A DNA stretch of 7,997 bases from an uncultured Gemmatimonadota bacterium (GTDB taxonomy: Bacteria; Gemmatimonadota; Gemmatimonadetes; Gemmatimonadales; Gemmatimonadaceae), in the NCBI GenBank assembly GCA_946479895.1, contig CAMLHT010000178.1:1-7997 (forward strand), written 5' to 3'. A program made the translations under genes and the position numbers. Numbering within the stretch: the first letter of the stretch is position 1; each line of letters starts with the position of its first letter. Positions 1 to 5,816 of this stretch are shown here, piece by piece. The notes beneath the pieces are model-generated. The model worked only from the letters and a program-made list of their open reading frames with translations, searched no databases and was not told the origin of the DNA.

Positions 1-706
1 CGCTCCATCCAAGCTCGACGTACGCCCACCACATGCCGAGGATGATGCCGATCGTCAGGAAGAACCACGTGACCAGCGCCCAGCGGCGGACGATCGCGAG
101 CCATTCGTTGTCGATGCGGCGCGTGACGAGGGCCGCGACGGCGAAGGCGAACGGAATGGCGGTGGCGACGTAGCCCAGGTACAGCGTCGGCGGATGCACG
201 GCCATGCCCGGATTCTGGAGCTGCGGGTTCATGCCCGCGCCGTCGAGCGGAATCCAGGCGGTCCGGACGAACGGATTGGCCTTGAAGCAGGTGGTCGCGA
301 TGAAGAACAGGATCACCGCGGCCAGGGTGCCGTTCGCGAACGGGGCGAGCTCGCGATTGCGGCGCGCGGCGAACCAGATCGCGATCGCCGAATAGAAGGA
401 CAGGATGAGCGCCCAGAAGAGCATCGAGCCTTCCTGGCCGCTCCAGAACGACGTGAACGTGTAGAGCGCGGGCATGTTCGCGCTGACGTGGCCCGCGACG
501 TACTTCAGCGAGAAGTCATGCGTGAGCAGCGCCGTCCACAGCCCGATGGACGCCAGCAGGGTCATGGCGAAAGTCGCGTACATGCCGCGATATCCGCTCA
601 CGATGAGGTCCTCGCGGCGCGAGGAGCCGCCGGCGAAGGAAACGATCGTGGTCCACGCCGCCATCAGCAGCGCGACCCACAGCGCCAGCTCGCCGATCAG
701 GATCAC
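1..706 (-). CDS. ccmF: Cytochrome c-type biogenesis protein CcmF, N-terminal 235 residues (cut by window edge)
   Basis: CcmF is the membrane heme lyase subunit of cytochrome c maturation System I; it takes heme from holo-CcmE and helps attach it to apocytochrome c. I translated this stretch by hand. It gives an uninterrupted, very hydrophobic 235-residue protein with several membrane helices (about residues 2-25, 42-62, 95-113, 126-142, 174-194, 209-228). Family signatures are SGQEG at 89-93, a GMNPQLQNP segment at 158-166 followed by HPPTLYLGY at 171-179 (H171 sits where CcmF has its first conserved periplasmic heme-ligand His), and WWAYVELGW at 226-234, which leads into the WWD heme-handling domain just outside the window. 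The start is GTG at 706-704, overlapping the ccmE stop as GTGA, so translation is probably coupled; no strong Shine-Dalgarno is visible. NrfE-type paralogues share this fold, but adjacency to ccmE favours CcmF. The C-terminal two thirds is missing only because the window ends. Confidence 0.93.
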   Translation of the reverse strand, partial: MILIGELALWVALLMAAWTTIVSFAGGSSRREDLIVSGYRGMYATFAMTLLASIGLWTALLTHDFSLKYVAGHVSANMPALYTFTSFWSGQEGSMLFWALILSFYSAIAIWFAARRNRELAPFANGTLAAVILFFIATTCFKANPFVRTAWIPLDGAGMNPQLQNPGMAVHPPTLYLGYVATAIPFAFAVAALVTRRIDNEWLAIVRRWALVTWFFLTIGIILGMWWAYVELGWS

Positions 707-1155
707 GACTTTCTGCCCGCTGGCCTGGCTCCCGGAGTGTTCGGGCCCGTCGGCGCCGCCTCGTAGCGCGAGGCGCACTTCGCGAGCAGCGTGGTCGCCT
801 GGAAGGTCCCGTCGGTGGCGCGACCGGCCACGACCACGTCCACCCCGTCGGTGAAGGTGTCGGGGGCGAGGCCCTTGTAGATGACCGCCAGGGTATCGGC
901 GGCGTTCGCGGTGGTGTCCACGACGCGGAACTCGTACTCGCGCCCGCCGGGATCACGCTTGATGCTGCCCGGAACGACGCGCGCGCCGATGCGGACGTCG
1001 GCGCCGCGGAACCCGGGATCGGCCTTGATGCGCGCGGCCATCTCGGTCGGGGTGAGGTAGTACTCACCCGTCTGCTTGATGGAGCTCGCCATCAGCCAGC
1101 CTGAGGTCCCCAGGACCATCACGCCGCCGATCATGAATTTCGTGCGCGGTTTCAT
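703..1155 (-). CDS. ccmE: Cytochrome c-type biogenesis heme chaperone CcmE, Cys (CxxxY) variant
   Basis: CcmE is the periplasmic, membrane-anchored chaperone that binds heme covalently and passes it to CcmF. The 150-residue length is normal. One membrane anchor lies at about residues 7-24, followed by a small beta-barrel with family motifs: YYLTP at 32-36, VVPGSI at 60-65, YKGLAPDTF at 93-101 and VVVAGR at 107-112. The heme-attachment motif in the flexible C-terminal part is normally HxxxY; here residues 127-131 read CASRY, so Cys127 replaces His while Tyr131 is kept. The codon at 777-775 is TGC. CxxxY CcmE proteins are known from archaea and some sulfate reducers, so this is probably functional. 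The tail after 132 is Pro/Gly-rich and disordered. The ATG at 1155 has a good Shine-Dalgarno six bases upstream. The stop overlaps the ccmF start. No ccmA, ccmB, ccmC or ccmD lies upstream, unlike the classic ccm operon. Confidence 0.93.
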   Translation of the reverse strand: MKPRTKFMIGGVMVLGTSGWLMASSIKQTGEYYLTPTEMAARIKADPGFRGADVRIGARVVPGSIKRDPGGREYEFRVVDTTANAADTLAVIYKGLAPDTFTDGVDVVVAGRATDGTFQATTLLAKCASRYEAAPTGPNTPGARPAGRKS

Positions 1156-1161
1156 CGGAGA

Positions 1162-1168
1162 TCCTTCT
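1162..1168 (-). promoter_or_regulatory. Shine-Dalgarno of ccmE
   Basis: Read on the minus strand, AGAAGGA stands six bases before the ATG at 1155. It is one of only two convincing ribosome binding sites I found in the window, and it supports the chosen ccmE start. Confidence 0.7.
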
Positions 1169-1186
1169 TCGTTTTACAGCCTCGGG

Positions 1187-1192
1187 AATATA
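1187..1192 (-). promoter_or_regulatory. Candidate -10 element for ccmE-ccmF
   Basis: TATATT on the minus strand is an AT-rich island in GC-rich DNA, 31 bases before the ccmE ATG, which would leave a leader of roughly 24 bases. No good -35 box lies 16-18 bases upstream; that position falls inside the palindromic repeat and reads CTTCGC. The call rests on position and composition only. Confidence 0.25.
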
Positions 1193-1198
1193 CCGATT

Positions 1199-1252
1199 TG
1201 TCAGCCCGGGCGAAGCGAGGAGCAGGTTCCCTCGCTTCGCCCGGAATGTCGA
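1199..1252. repeat. Palindromic dispersed repeat, copy 1
   Basis: A perfect 15-bp inverted repeat, with arms at 1206-1220 and 1230-1244, surrounds a 9-base spacer. The arms extend imperfectly outward to 1199 and 1252 (TGTCAGCC on the left, GGAATGTCGA on the right). The right arm CCTCGCTTCGCCCGG is identical to 5779-5793 in copy 2. The hairpin lies 18 bases after the stop of the gene ending at 1262 and upstream of ccmE. On the minus strand it is not followed by a U-run, so it is not a classical intrinsic terminator, although it could slow transcription or protect the mRNA end. It resembles the widespread environmental repeat family with a TGTCATCCTGAGCGAAGCGAAGG-like arm; that link is from memory. 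Confidence 0.85.
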
Positions 1253-1261
1253 CTGGGGAGC

Positions 1262-1570
1262 CTATTTCGTCCGGGCCAGCACCGGGGAGATCGCCGCCGC
1301 GCCCGCCAGGCCCCAGATCGCGTCCTTCGCGCTCGGCGTGCCGCGGCCGTTCCGGTCGCGGATTTCCTTGGCGAGCACCGCCGACAGCGACACCGCCGAT
1401 GCCGCTGCCAGTGATGCCGACTTCCCCGCCCCGGTCGCGTCGGCGATGCTGAACGCCGCGCTTTGAATGAACGCGCCGAGAAAGAAGTGCTGGATCTTAT
1501 CCCGCGAAACCCACGGATCGGCGCCGCCGAGCGCCTGGAGGCTGAACGCGATCACCACGTAGCGTCTCAT
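1262..1570 (-). CDS. Small YfiM/DUF2279-like protein of unknown function
   Basis: This 102-residue protein has a hydrophobic start (residues 4-15) that could be a weak signal peptide or anchor, then DKIQHFFLGAF at 24-34, an Ala-rich hydrophobic helix at about 52-67, AKEIRDRNGRG at 67-77, and SAKDAIWGLAGAA at 80-92. The order DKxxHF, then KE..D, then S.KD followed by Gly/Ala-rich sequence is the pattern I associate with the YfiM/DUF2279 family of small envelope proteins of unknown role. The family match is by eye only. Unlike lipoprotein members, there is no Cys near the N-terminus. The ATG at 1570 has a good Shine-Dalgarno, but it lies inside the preceding glycosylase gene and gives a 74-bp overlap. 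GTG codons five and six codons in are alternative starts. A palindromic repeat follows the stop. Confidence 0.68.
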   Translation of the reverse strand: MRRYVVIAFSLQALGGADPWVSRDKIQHFFLGAFIQSAAFSIADATGAGKSASLAAASAVSLSAVLAKEIRDRNGRGTPSAKDAIWGLAGAAAISPVLARTK

Positions 1571-2183
1571 TGGCCGGTCTCCCTTCGATGAGTGGCAGGA
1601 CGTGCTGCCCGATCAGATGAATCGCCTGGCGGAGCAGCGCGGGATGATTCCCCTGGTGAATCCAGCTGCTCGCGCCCGAGGGATGCGGCAGCGGGATGAG
1701 CAGCGGACGGCGCGGCAGGTTCTCCGCCACGTGCGCCCTGCCGATCAGCCGGTCGAGCGGCTGCTCGGCGAAGAAGCGTGAAATCGCCAGCTTCCCGACA
1801 GGAATGATGATGCGTGGACGAATGATCGCCAGCTCGCTCTCGAGCCAGGCGGCGCAGGCCTCCTGCTCGTCGGCCGACGGCACGCGATCGCCGCGGCCGC
1901 TCGCCGCCGGCCCGGGATAGCACCGCGTGACGGCCGCGATGTAGATCCGCTTCCGCGCCAGGCCCTCGTCGACGCCGGCCTCCGCGAGCCATTTGAAGAG
2001 CGTCCGGCCGGCGCGGCCGGCGAACGGCTTTCCACCCCGCGCCTCGACCTGCCCGGGGGCCTGGCCCACCAGCATCACGCGCGGCGCGACCGCGAGCGAC
2101 GTGATGGGGGCGACTCCGTTTTCATGCGCGCAGCGCCGGCACGCGGCGAGCGCGGCCAGGTGTTCGTCCAGCTGCTTCTTCAT
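1497..2183 (-). CDS. Uracil-DNA glycosylase family protein, 4Fe-4S type (family 4-like, COG1573)
   Basis: The family removes uracil from DNA to start base-excision repair. Counting from the start chosen here (228 residues), four cysteines fit the iron-sulfur pattern: C15 and C18 (CRRC), C88 and C110. Motif A is GQAPGQVE at 40-47, with E47, then KPFAGRAGR at 52-60 with F54. The second motif is LPHPSGASSW at 165-174. Departures from classical family 4 are Gln41 instead of Glu, Ala-Ala at 83-84 where family 4 has an Asn, a Tyr89-Pro after C88, and a 21-residue C88-C110 spacing that looks longer than usual. It therefore looks like a divergent COG1573 subgroup, and its activity on uracil is not assured. 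The frame is open upstream to an ATG at 2243 inside glpK; I prefer the ATG at 2183 because the cysteine motif then sits at the usual distance and glpK ends 11 bases earlier. The last ~25 residues are Arg-rich and overlap the next gene. Confidence 0.85.
   Translation of the reverse strand: MKKQLDEHLAALAACRRCAHENGVAPITSLAVAPRVMLVGQAPGQVEARGGKPFAGRAGRTLFKWLAEAGVDEGLARKRIYIAAVTRCYPGPAASGRGDRVPSADEQEACAAWLESELAIIRPRIIIPVGKLAISRFFAEQPLDRLIGRAHVAENLPRRPLLIPLPHPSGASSWIHQGNHPALLRQAIHLIGQHVLPLIEGRPANETLRGDRVQPPGARRRRSVGFAG
1579..1585 (-). promoter_or_regulatory. Shine-Dalgarno of the YfiM-like gene
   Basis: AAGGGAG on the minus strand stands eight bases before the ATG at 1570. It lies inside the 3' part of the upstream glycosylase gene and is the main support for a start that produces a long overlap. 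Confidence 0.6.
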
Positions 2184-2194
2184 CCGACCGAAGT

Positions 2195-3658
2195 CTACCC
2201 GCTTCTCGCCCAATGGGTCGCGGCGCCGACGGCCCGATGCCACCCGGCCATCAACGCGGCGGCCTCATCACGGGACATGCGCGGCTCGAACGCGCGGAAG
2301 GTTCGCCGGCTGATGAATTCGTCCGACGACGACCAGACCCCCGACGCGATGCCCGCGAGGCCCGCGGCTCCGAGCGCCGTCGTCTCGACGCAATCGGGAC
2401 GCTCGACCGGGACGCCGAGCACGTCTGCCTGGAACTGCATCAGCCAGTCGTTCGAGGTCGCGCCGCCGTCCACGCGAAGCCGCGGGAACTTCGCGCCGCT
2501 CGCGGTCGCCATCGCTGTGAGGACGTCGGCGGTGCCGTAGGCCATCGCCTCGAGCGCCGCCCGCGTGAGGTGCGCGCGCGTCGATCCGCGCGTGAGGCCG
2601 ACGATCGTGCCGCGGGCATCGGCCTCCCAGTGCGGGGCGCCGAGCCCGGTGAGCGCGGGCACGAAATAGACGCCGTCGTTCCCCTGCACCGATTCGGCGA
2701 GGGCCTGCGTCTCGTCGGCCGAGCGGATGATGCCAAGGGAATCGCGCAGCCACTGGATCGCCGCGCCGGCGATGAAGATCGCCGCCTCGAGTGCATACGC
2801 CGGCTTGCCACGCGCATCGCAGCCGACGGTGGCGAGCAGCCCATGCTCGGCCACCGGGCGCTCACCGCCCGCGTACAGCAGCAGGAAGGCGCCAGTGCCA
2901 TACGTGTTCTTCGCCATGCCGCGCTGCCAGCAACCCTGCCCGAAGAGAGCGGACTGCTGGTCGCCGGCGACCCCGCGGATGGGAACGTCCACGCCGAGGT
3001 GCTCCTTCGACGCGGTGCCGAAATCGCCGCTCGACTCGCGCACCGCCGGCAGGGCCGACTTCGGCACGCCGAACAGGGAGCAGAGCTCGTCGCTCCATGA
3101 CATGGCGCCGATGTCGTACAGCATCGTGCGCGACGCGTTCGTGGGGTCGGTCGCGAACGACCTGCCGTTGGTCAGTCGGTGGATCAGCCAGGTGTCGATG
3201 GTCCCGAGCCGCACGCGGTCGGCGGCGCCGCCGAGCTCGCGCAGAAGCCACTCGTACTTGGTCGCCGAGAAATAGGCGTCCACCACCAGGCCCGTGAGGG
3301 CCGAAATGCGCTCGCCGTGCGATCGCTGGAGCTCCGCGCATCGCGCCGTGGTCCGTCGATCCTGCCAGACGATCGCGCGGTGAAGCGGCTTTCCCGTCTC
3401 GCGATCCCAGGCGACGGCGGTCTCACGCTGGTTGGTGATGCCCAGGGATACGGGCGCGACTCCAGCCTTCCCGATCGCTTCGCGTGCCGCCGCCACCACC
3501 GCGCCGAAGATCTGCTCGGGGTCGTGCTCGACCCACCCGGGCTTCGGAAAGAACTGCTCGACTTCGCGATAGCCGCGGGCGACGACGTGCCCGTCTTCGC
3601 GCAGCATCAGGCAGGTGACGCCGGTGGTGCCGGCGTCGACGGCGAGAACGTGCTTCAT
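2195..3658 (-). CDS. glpK: Glycerol kinase (FGGY family)
   Basis: The enzyme phosphorylates glycerol with ATP to sn-glycerol-3-phosphate in the cytoplasm. At 487 residues it is close to the usual ~500. Motifs in order: N-terminal phosphate loop DAGTTGVT at 8-15 (commonly DQGTTS), GITNQRET at 73-80, DAYFSATK at 127-134, DPTNASRTML at 171-180, GVAGDQQSALFGQ at 229-241, YGTGAF at 253-258, VDGGATSNDW in the C-terminal ATPase lobe, and ETTALGAAGLAG near the end. The glycerol-contact residues known from E. coli GlpK have counterparts at R78, E79, W98, Y129, D233 (catalytic base) and F258, which favours glycerol over a sugar or methylthioribose. The start ATG at 3658 overlaps the mtnA stop as ATGA. 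No glpF, glpD or glycerol regulator is adjacent, so the gene is separated from a usual glycerol operon. Confidence 0.95.
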   Translation of the reverse strand: MKHVLAVDAGTTGVTCLMLREDGHVVARGYREVEQFFPKPGWVEHDPEQIFGAVVAAAREAIGKAGVAPVSLGITNQRETAVAWDRETGKPLHRAIVWQDRRTTARCAELQRSHGERISALTGLVVDAYFSATKYEWLLRELGGAADRVRLGTIDTWLIHRLTNGRSFATDPTNASRTMLYDIGAMSWSDELCSLFGVPKSALPAVRESSGDFGTASKEHLGVDVPIRGVAGDQQSALFGQGCWQRGMAKNTYGTGAFLLLYAGGERPVAEHGLLATVGCDARGKPAYALEAAIFIAGAAIQWLRDSLGIIRSADETQALAESVQGNDGVYFVPALTGLGAPHWEADARGTIVGLTRGSTRAHLTRAALEAMAYGTADVLTAMATASGAKFPRLRVDGGATSNDWLMQFQADVLGVPVERPDCVETTALGAAGLAGIASGVWSSSDEFISRRTFRAFEPRMSRDEAAALMAGWHRAVGAATHWARSG

Positions 3659-4677
3659 GTGCGGAAGGCGAATGGGGGACGGTGAATGCCCTTGTCAGTG
3701 ATGATCGCGTCGATCAGCTCCGCGGGCGTTACGTCGAACGCCGGATTGTAGACGTCCACGTCCTCGGGAGCGGTGAGCGACCCGCCCGTGCGGCGGACTT
3801 CGTCGGCGTGGCGCTGCTCGATGTGGATGTCCGCCCCGGTGGCGGTGTCGGGATCGACGGTGCTCGACGGAGCGGCGACGTAGAACGGCACGCCGTGATG
3901 CCGCGCGGCGATGGCGAGCGCGTAGGTGCCGACCTTGTTGGCGACGTCGCCGTTGGCGGCGATCCGATCGGCGCCGACGATCACGAGATCGATCCCCTTC
4001 TCCCTCATCAGTGACGCGGCGGCCGAATCGGGAAGGATGGTCACGGGAATGCCGGCCTCGGTGAGCTCCCACGCCGTGAGGCGGCTGCCCTGGAGCAGCG
4101 GGCGCGTCTCGTCGGCGAACACTTCGGGGCGGAGTCCCAGCTCCGCGGCCCGATACACGGGCGCGAGTGCCGTCCCGATGCCGCCGGTGGCCAGCGCGCC
4201 CGTGTTGCAGTGCGTCGCGATCCTCGCGCCTTCCCTGATCAGCGTGACGCCGTGGGCGCCGATCTCGGCGCACATGCGCCGGTCTTCCTCGAGGATCGCC
4301 GTCGCTTCCTCCCGCAGACGCGCGTGCAACGCGGGAGGATCGAGCGGCTCCGCCTCGGCCACCCTGATCATGCGGGCGAGGGCCCACGGAAGGTTGACGG
4401 CGGTGGGCCGCGTGCGCCGGATCTCCTCGGCCGCGGCGCGCAGCGCCTCGAGGTATCGCCCGCGCGGGATTCCCGGAGCGGGCGGCGTCGCCGCGACGAG
4501 ACCCATGGCCCCGGCGATGCCGATGGCCGGCGCCCCCCGCACCGCCAGCGTGCGGATGGCGTCGCAGACCTCATCGAGGGTGGTCAGCTCGCGCTCGACG
4601 CGCTCGCCGGGCAGCAGCCGCTGGTCGATGATGGTGACGCCGGCGGGGCCCCAGCGCACGGATTGTACGATGCTCAC
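3655..4677 (-). CDS. mtnA: S-methyl-5-thioribose-1-phosphate isomerase
   Basis: MtnA converts 5-methylthioribose-1-phosphate to 5-methylthioribulose-1-phosphate in methionine salvage or in related shunts that dispose of methylthioadenosine. The 340-residue length is standard. Visible motifs are VRGAPAIGIAGAMG at 46-59, ATHCNTGALATGGIGTAL at 154-171 with the catalytic Cys157, FADETRPLLQGSRLTAWEL at 187-205, and GADRIAANGDVANKVGTY at 235-252 with the catalytic Asp237. The presence of both catalytic residues distinguishes it from regulatory eIF2B-like relatives. The start is GTG at 4677-4675, nine bases after the topoisomerase stop, with no strong Shine-Dalgarno, so translation may depend on the upstream gene. 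It overlaps glpK by four bases. No other methionine salvage gene (mtnK, mtnP, mtnB) is in the window. Confidence 0.95.
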   Translation of the reverse strand: MSIVQSVRWGPAGVTIIDQRLLPGERVERELTTLDEVCDAIRTLAVRGAPAIGIAGAMGLVAATPPAPGIPRGRYLEALRAAAEEIRRTRPTAVNLPWALARMIRVAEAEPLDPPALHARLREEATAILEEDRRMCAEIGAHGVTLIREGARIATHCNTGALATGGIGTALAPVYRAAELGLRPEVFADETRPLLQGSRLTAWELTEAGIPVTILPDSAAASLMREKGIDLVIVGADRIAANGDVANKVGTYALAIAARHHGVPFYVAAPSSTVDPDTATGADIHIEQRHADEVRRTGGSLTAPEDVDVYNPAFDVTPAELIDAIITDKGIHRPPFAFRT

Positions 4678-4686
4678 CCGCTGAAG

Positions 4687-5730
4687 CTACGCCGCCAGGC
4701 GACGGTCCGGTACGCGGTGACGCTTGCGCGACGCGGGCTGTCGCCGATCCGGAAAGTGGCGCTCGAGGAACGCGATCAGCGCCCGCTCCTCGGCCGAATG
4801 GCGGTCGGCGACGGACTCGGCGCGACGGCGGCGCGGGAGGGCGATGGTCTCGCCCTCGTCGACATACCGCGCGATGATCATGGGATGGACGTACGACGAC
4901 CGGCATACCGTCGGCGTGTTCCCCAGCTCCGCGGATACGAGCCGCATCGCGAGCGCGACGTTGCGCTTCGCCTCGGTCGGCGACTTCGCGGGCCCGAGCT
5001 CGGCGAGGACCGTCGCGGCGCGCAGCGTCCCGCCCCACGTGCGGAAGTCCTTGGCCTTGAAGGGGCCGATGCGGCGGCGGAGGTAGTCGTTCACGTCGGC
5101 CGCCTTGAGGTCCCGCCATTCGTCCCCGTCACGGTAGCGGAAGAGCCGCGTGCCCGGCGTGCGGCGGAGCCGCGCCATGAGCTTCACGATGTCCTCGGCG
5201 GTCGCGACCTGCCGCTGCCGCACGTTGCTCTTTCCCTTGTAGACGAGCCCGACGGAGTCCTCGCCGAGCACGAGGTGCTTCTTGCGCAGGGTCGTGATGC
5301 CGAAGGTGCCGTTCTCCTTCGCGTATCGCTCGCCCCCGACCCGGCAGAAGGTCTCACCGATGAGTCGCAGCACGAGCGCGGCGACGGCGTCCCGCGTGGG
5401 CTGGCGGGCGCGCGCGTCGGCGCGGACGATGCGGCGGATGCGGGGCATGCTGCGCGCGAGCTCGCGCACGCGGTGGTACTTCCGAAGCTCCCGGGTCTCG
5501 ACGGCCCGCTCGTTGTACCGGTACTGCTTGCGCCCGCGCGCGTCGTAGCCCCACGCCTGGACGGAGCTCGCCGGTGACGCGGCGATGTGGACGTCCTTCC
5601 ATGCCGGCGGGATGACGAGGGCCTCGATGCGGTCCAGCTGACGCGCGGCCGTGACGCGCCGCCCGAGCTGGTCGACGTAGCGGAAGCCCGATTTCGGCGA
5701 TCCCCGGCGGAGAATCCATCGTTGCGTCAT
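4687..5730 (-). CDS. DNA topoisomerase IB (poxvirus/bacterial type)
   Basis: A monomeric type IB topoisomerase that nicks one strand through a 3'-phosphotyrosine and relaxes supercoils of either sign without ATP. It has 347 residues. An N-terminal DNA-clamp domain (about 1-85, with VIPPAWKDVHIA at 39-50 and DARGRKQYRY at 63-72) precedes the catalytic domain. Active-site residues are R130 in FCRVGGERYAKENGTFG, K167 in KGKSNV, R230 in KDFRTWGGT, N271 in GNTPTV, and the nucleophile Y280 in SSYVHP. Asn at 271 replaces the His of vaccinia topoisomerase, as is usual in bacterial members. The C-terminal ~50 residues are very basic and probably add DNA contacts. The ATG at 5730 has no clear Shine-Dalgarno; the nearby AT-rich stretch suggests a very short leader. 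It is the promoter-proximal gene of the minus-strand block, divergent from the enoyl-CoA hydratase gene. Confidence 0.95.
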   Translation of the reverse strand: MTQRWILRRGSPKSGFRYVDQLGRRVTAARQLDRIEALVIPPAWKDVHIAASPASSVQAWGYDARGRKQYRYNERAVETRELRKYHRVRELARSMPRIRRIVRADARARQPTRDAVAALVLRLIGETFCRVGGERYAKENGTFGITTLRKKHLVLGEDSVGLVYKGKSNVRQRQVATAEDIVKLMARLRRTPGTRLFRYRDGDEWRDLKAADVNDYLRRRIGPFKAKDFRTWGGTLRAATVLAELGPAKSPTEAKRNVALAMRLVSAELGNTPTVCRSSYVHPMIIARYVDEGETIALPRRRRAESVADRHSAEERALIAFLERHFPDRRQPASRKRHRVPDRRLAA

Positions 5731-5743
5731 GCATTAAGCTATT

Positions 5744-5800
5744 TGTCATCCTGATCGAAGCGAAGGAGAGAGACTTTCCCTCGCTTCGCCCGGGATGACA
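5744..5800. repeat. Palindromic dispersed repeat, copy 2
   Basis: An imperfect inverted repeat with arms at 5744-5766 and 5779-5800 around a 12-base spacer. The outer 8 bp (TGTCATCC / GGATGACA) and an inner 8 bp (CGAAGCGA / TCGCTTCG) pair perfectly, separated by a 4-base partly mismatched stretch. The right arm shares 15 identical bases with copy 1. It takes up 57 of the 86 bases between two divergent genes, so it cannot be a terminator there and must coexist with both promoters. It looks like a small non-autonomous palindromic element (REP- or MITE-like). No transposase and no clear target-site duplication are visible. Confidence 0.85.
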
Positions 5801-5816
5801 TCTCACCCCGCGACCC

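Noticed and set aside
194..766. 190-codon plus-strand frame opposite ccmF
   Set aside because: Charged, repetitive shadow sequence opposite a clear CcmF membrane protein frame.
516..1067. 183-codon frame on the minus strand overlapping ccmE and ccmF
   Set aside because: Same strand but a different frame from ccmE; Ser/Pro/Arg-rich shadow without motifs. The ccmE and ccmF frames explain the region fully.
1206..1244. Intrinsic terminator after the YfiM-like gene
   Set aside because: The stem is strong, but no U-run follows on the minus strand and the same element occurs between divergent genes, so it is listed as a repeat.
1198..1452. Plus-strand frame that begins in repeat copy 1
   Set aside because: Starts in the repeat and then runs antisense to the YfiM-like gene with Pro/Arg/Ser-rich sequence; no independent support.
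2184..2243. Longer N-terminus for the glycosylase, starting at 2243
   Set aside because: It would overlap glpK by 49 bases and add an Arg-rich stretch before the normal family start; the ATG at 2183 places the cysteine motif as expected.
4210..5577. 455-codon open frame on the plus strand across mtnA and the topoisomerase gene
   Set aside because: It is antisense to two genes with complete catalytic motifs, shows low-complexity Arg/Ala/Gly-rich composition and has no family motif; long antisense frames are expected at this GC content.
4675..5730. Loss of the catalytic His in topoisomerase IB as a sign of inactivity
   Set aside because: Asn at this position is usual in bacterial type IB enzymes; the other catalytic residues (R130, K167, R230, Y280) are all present.
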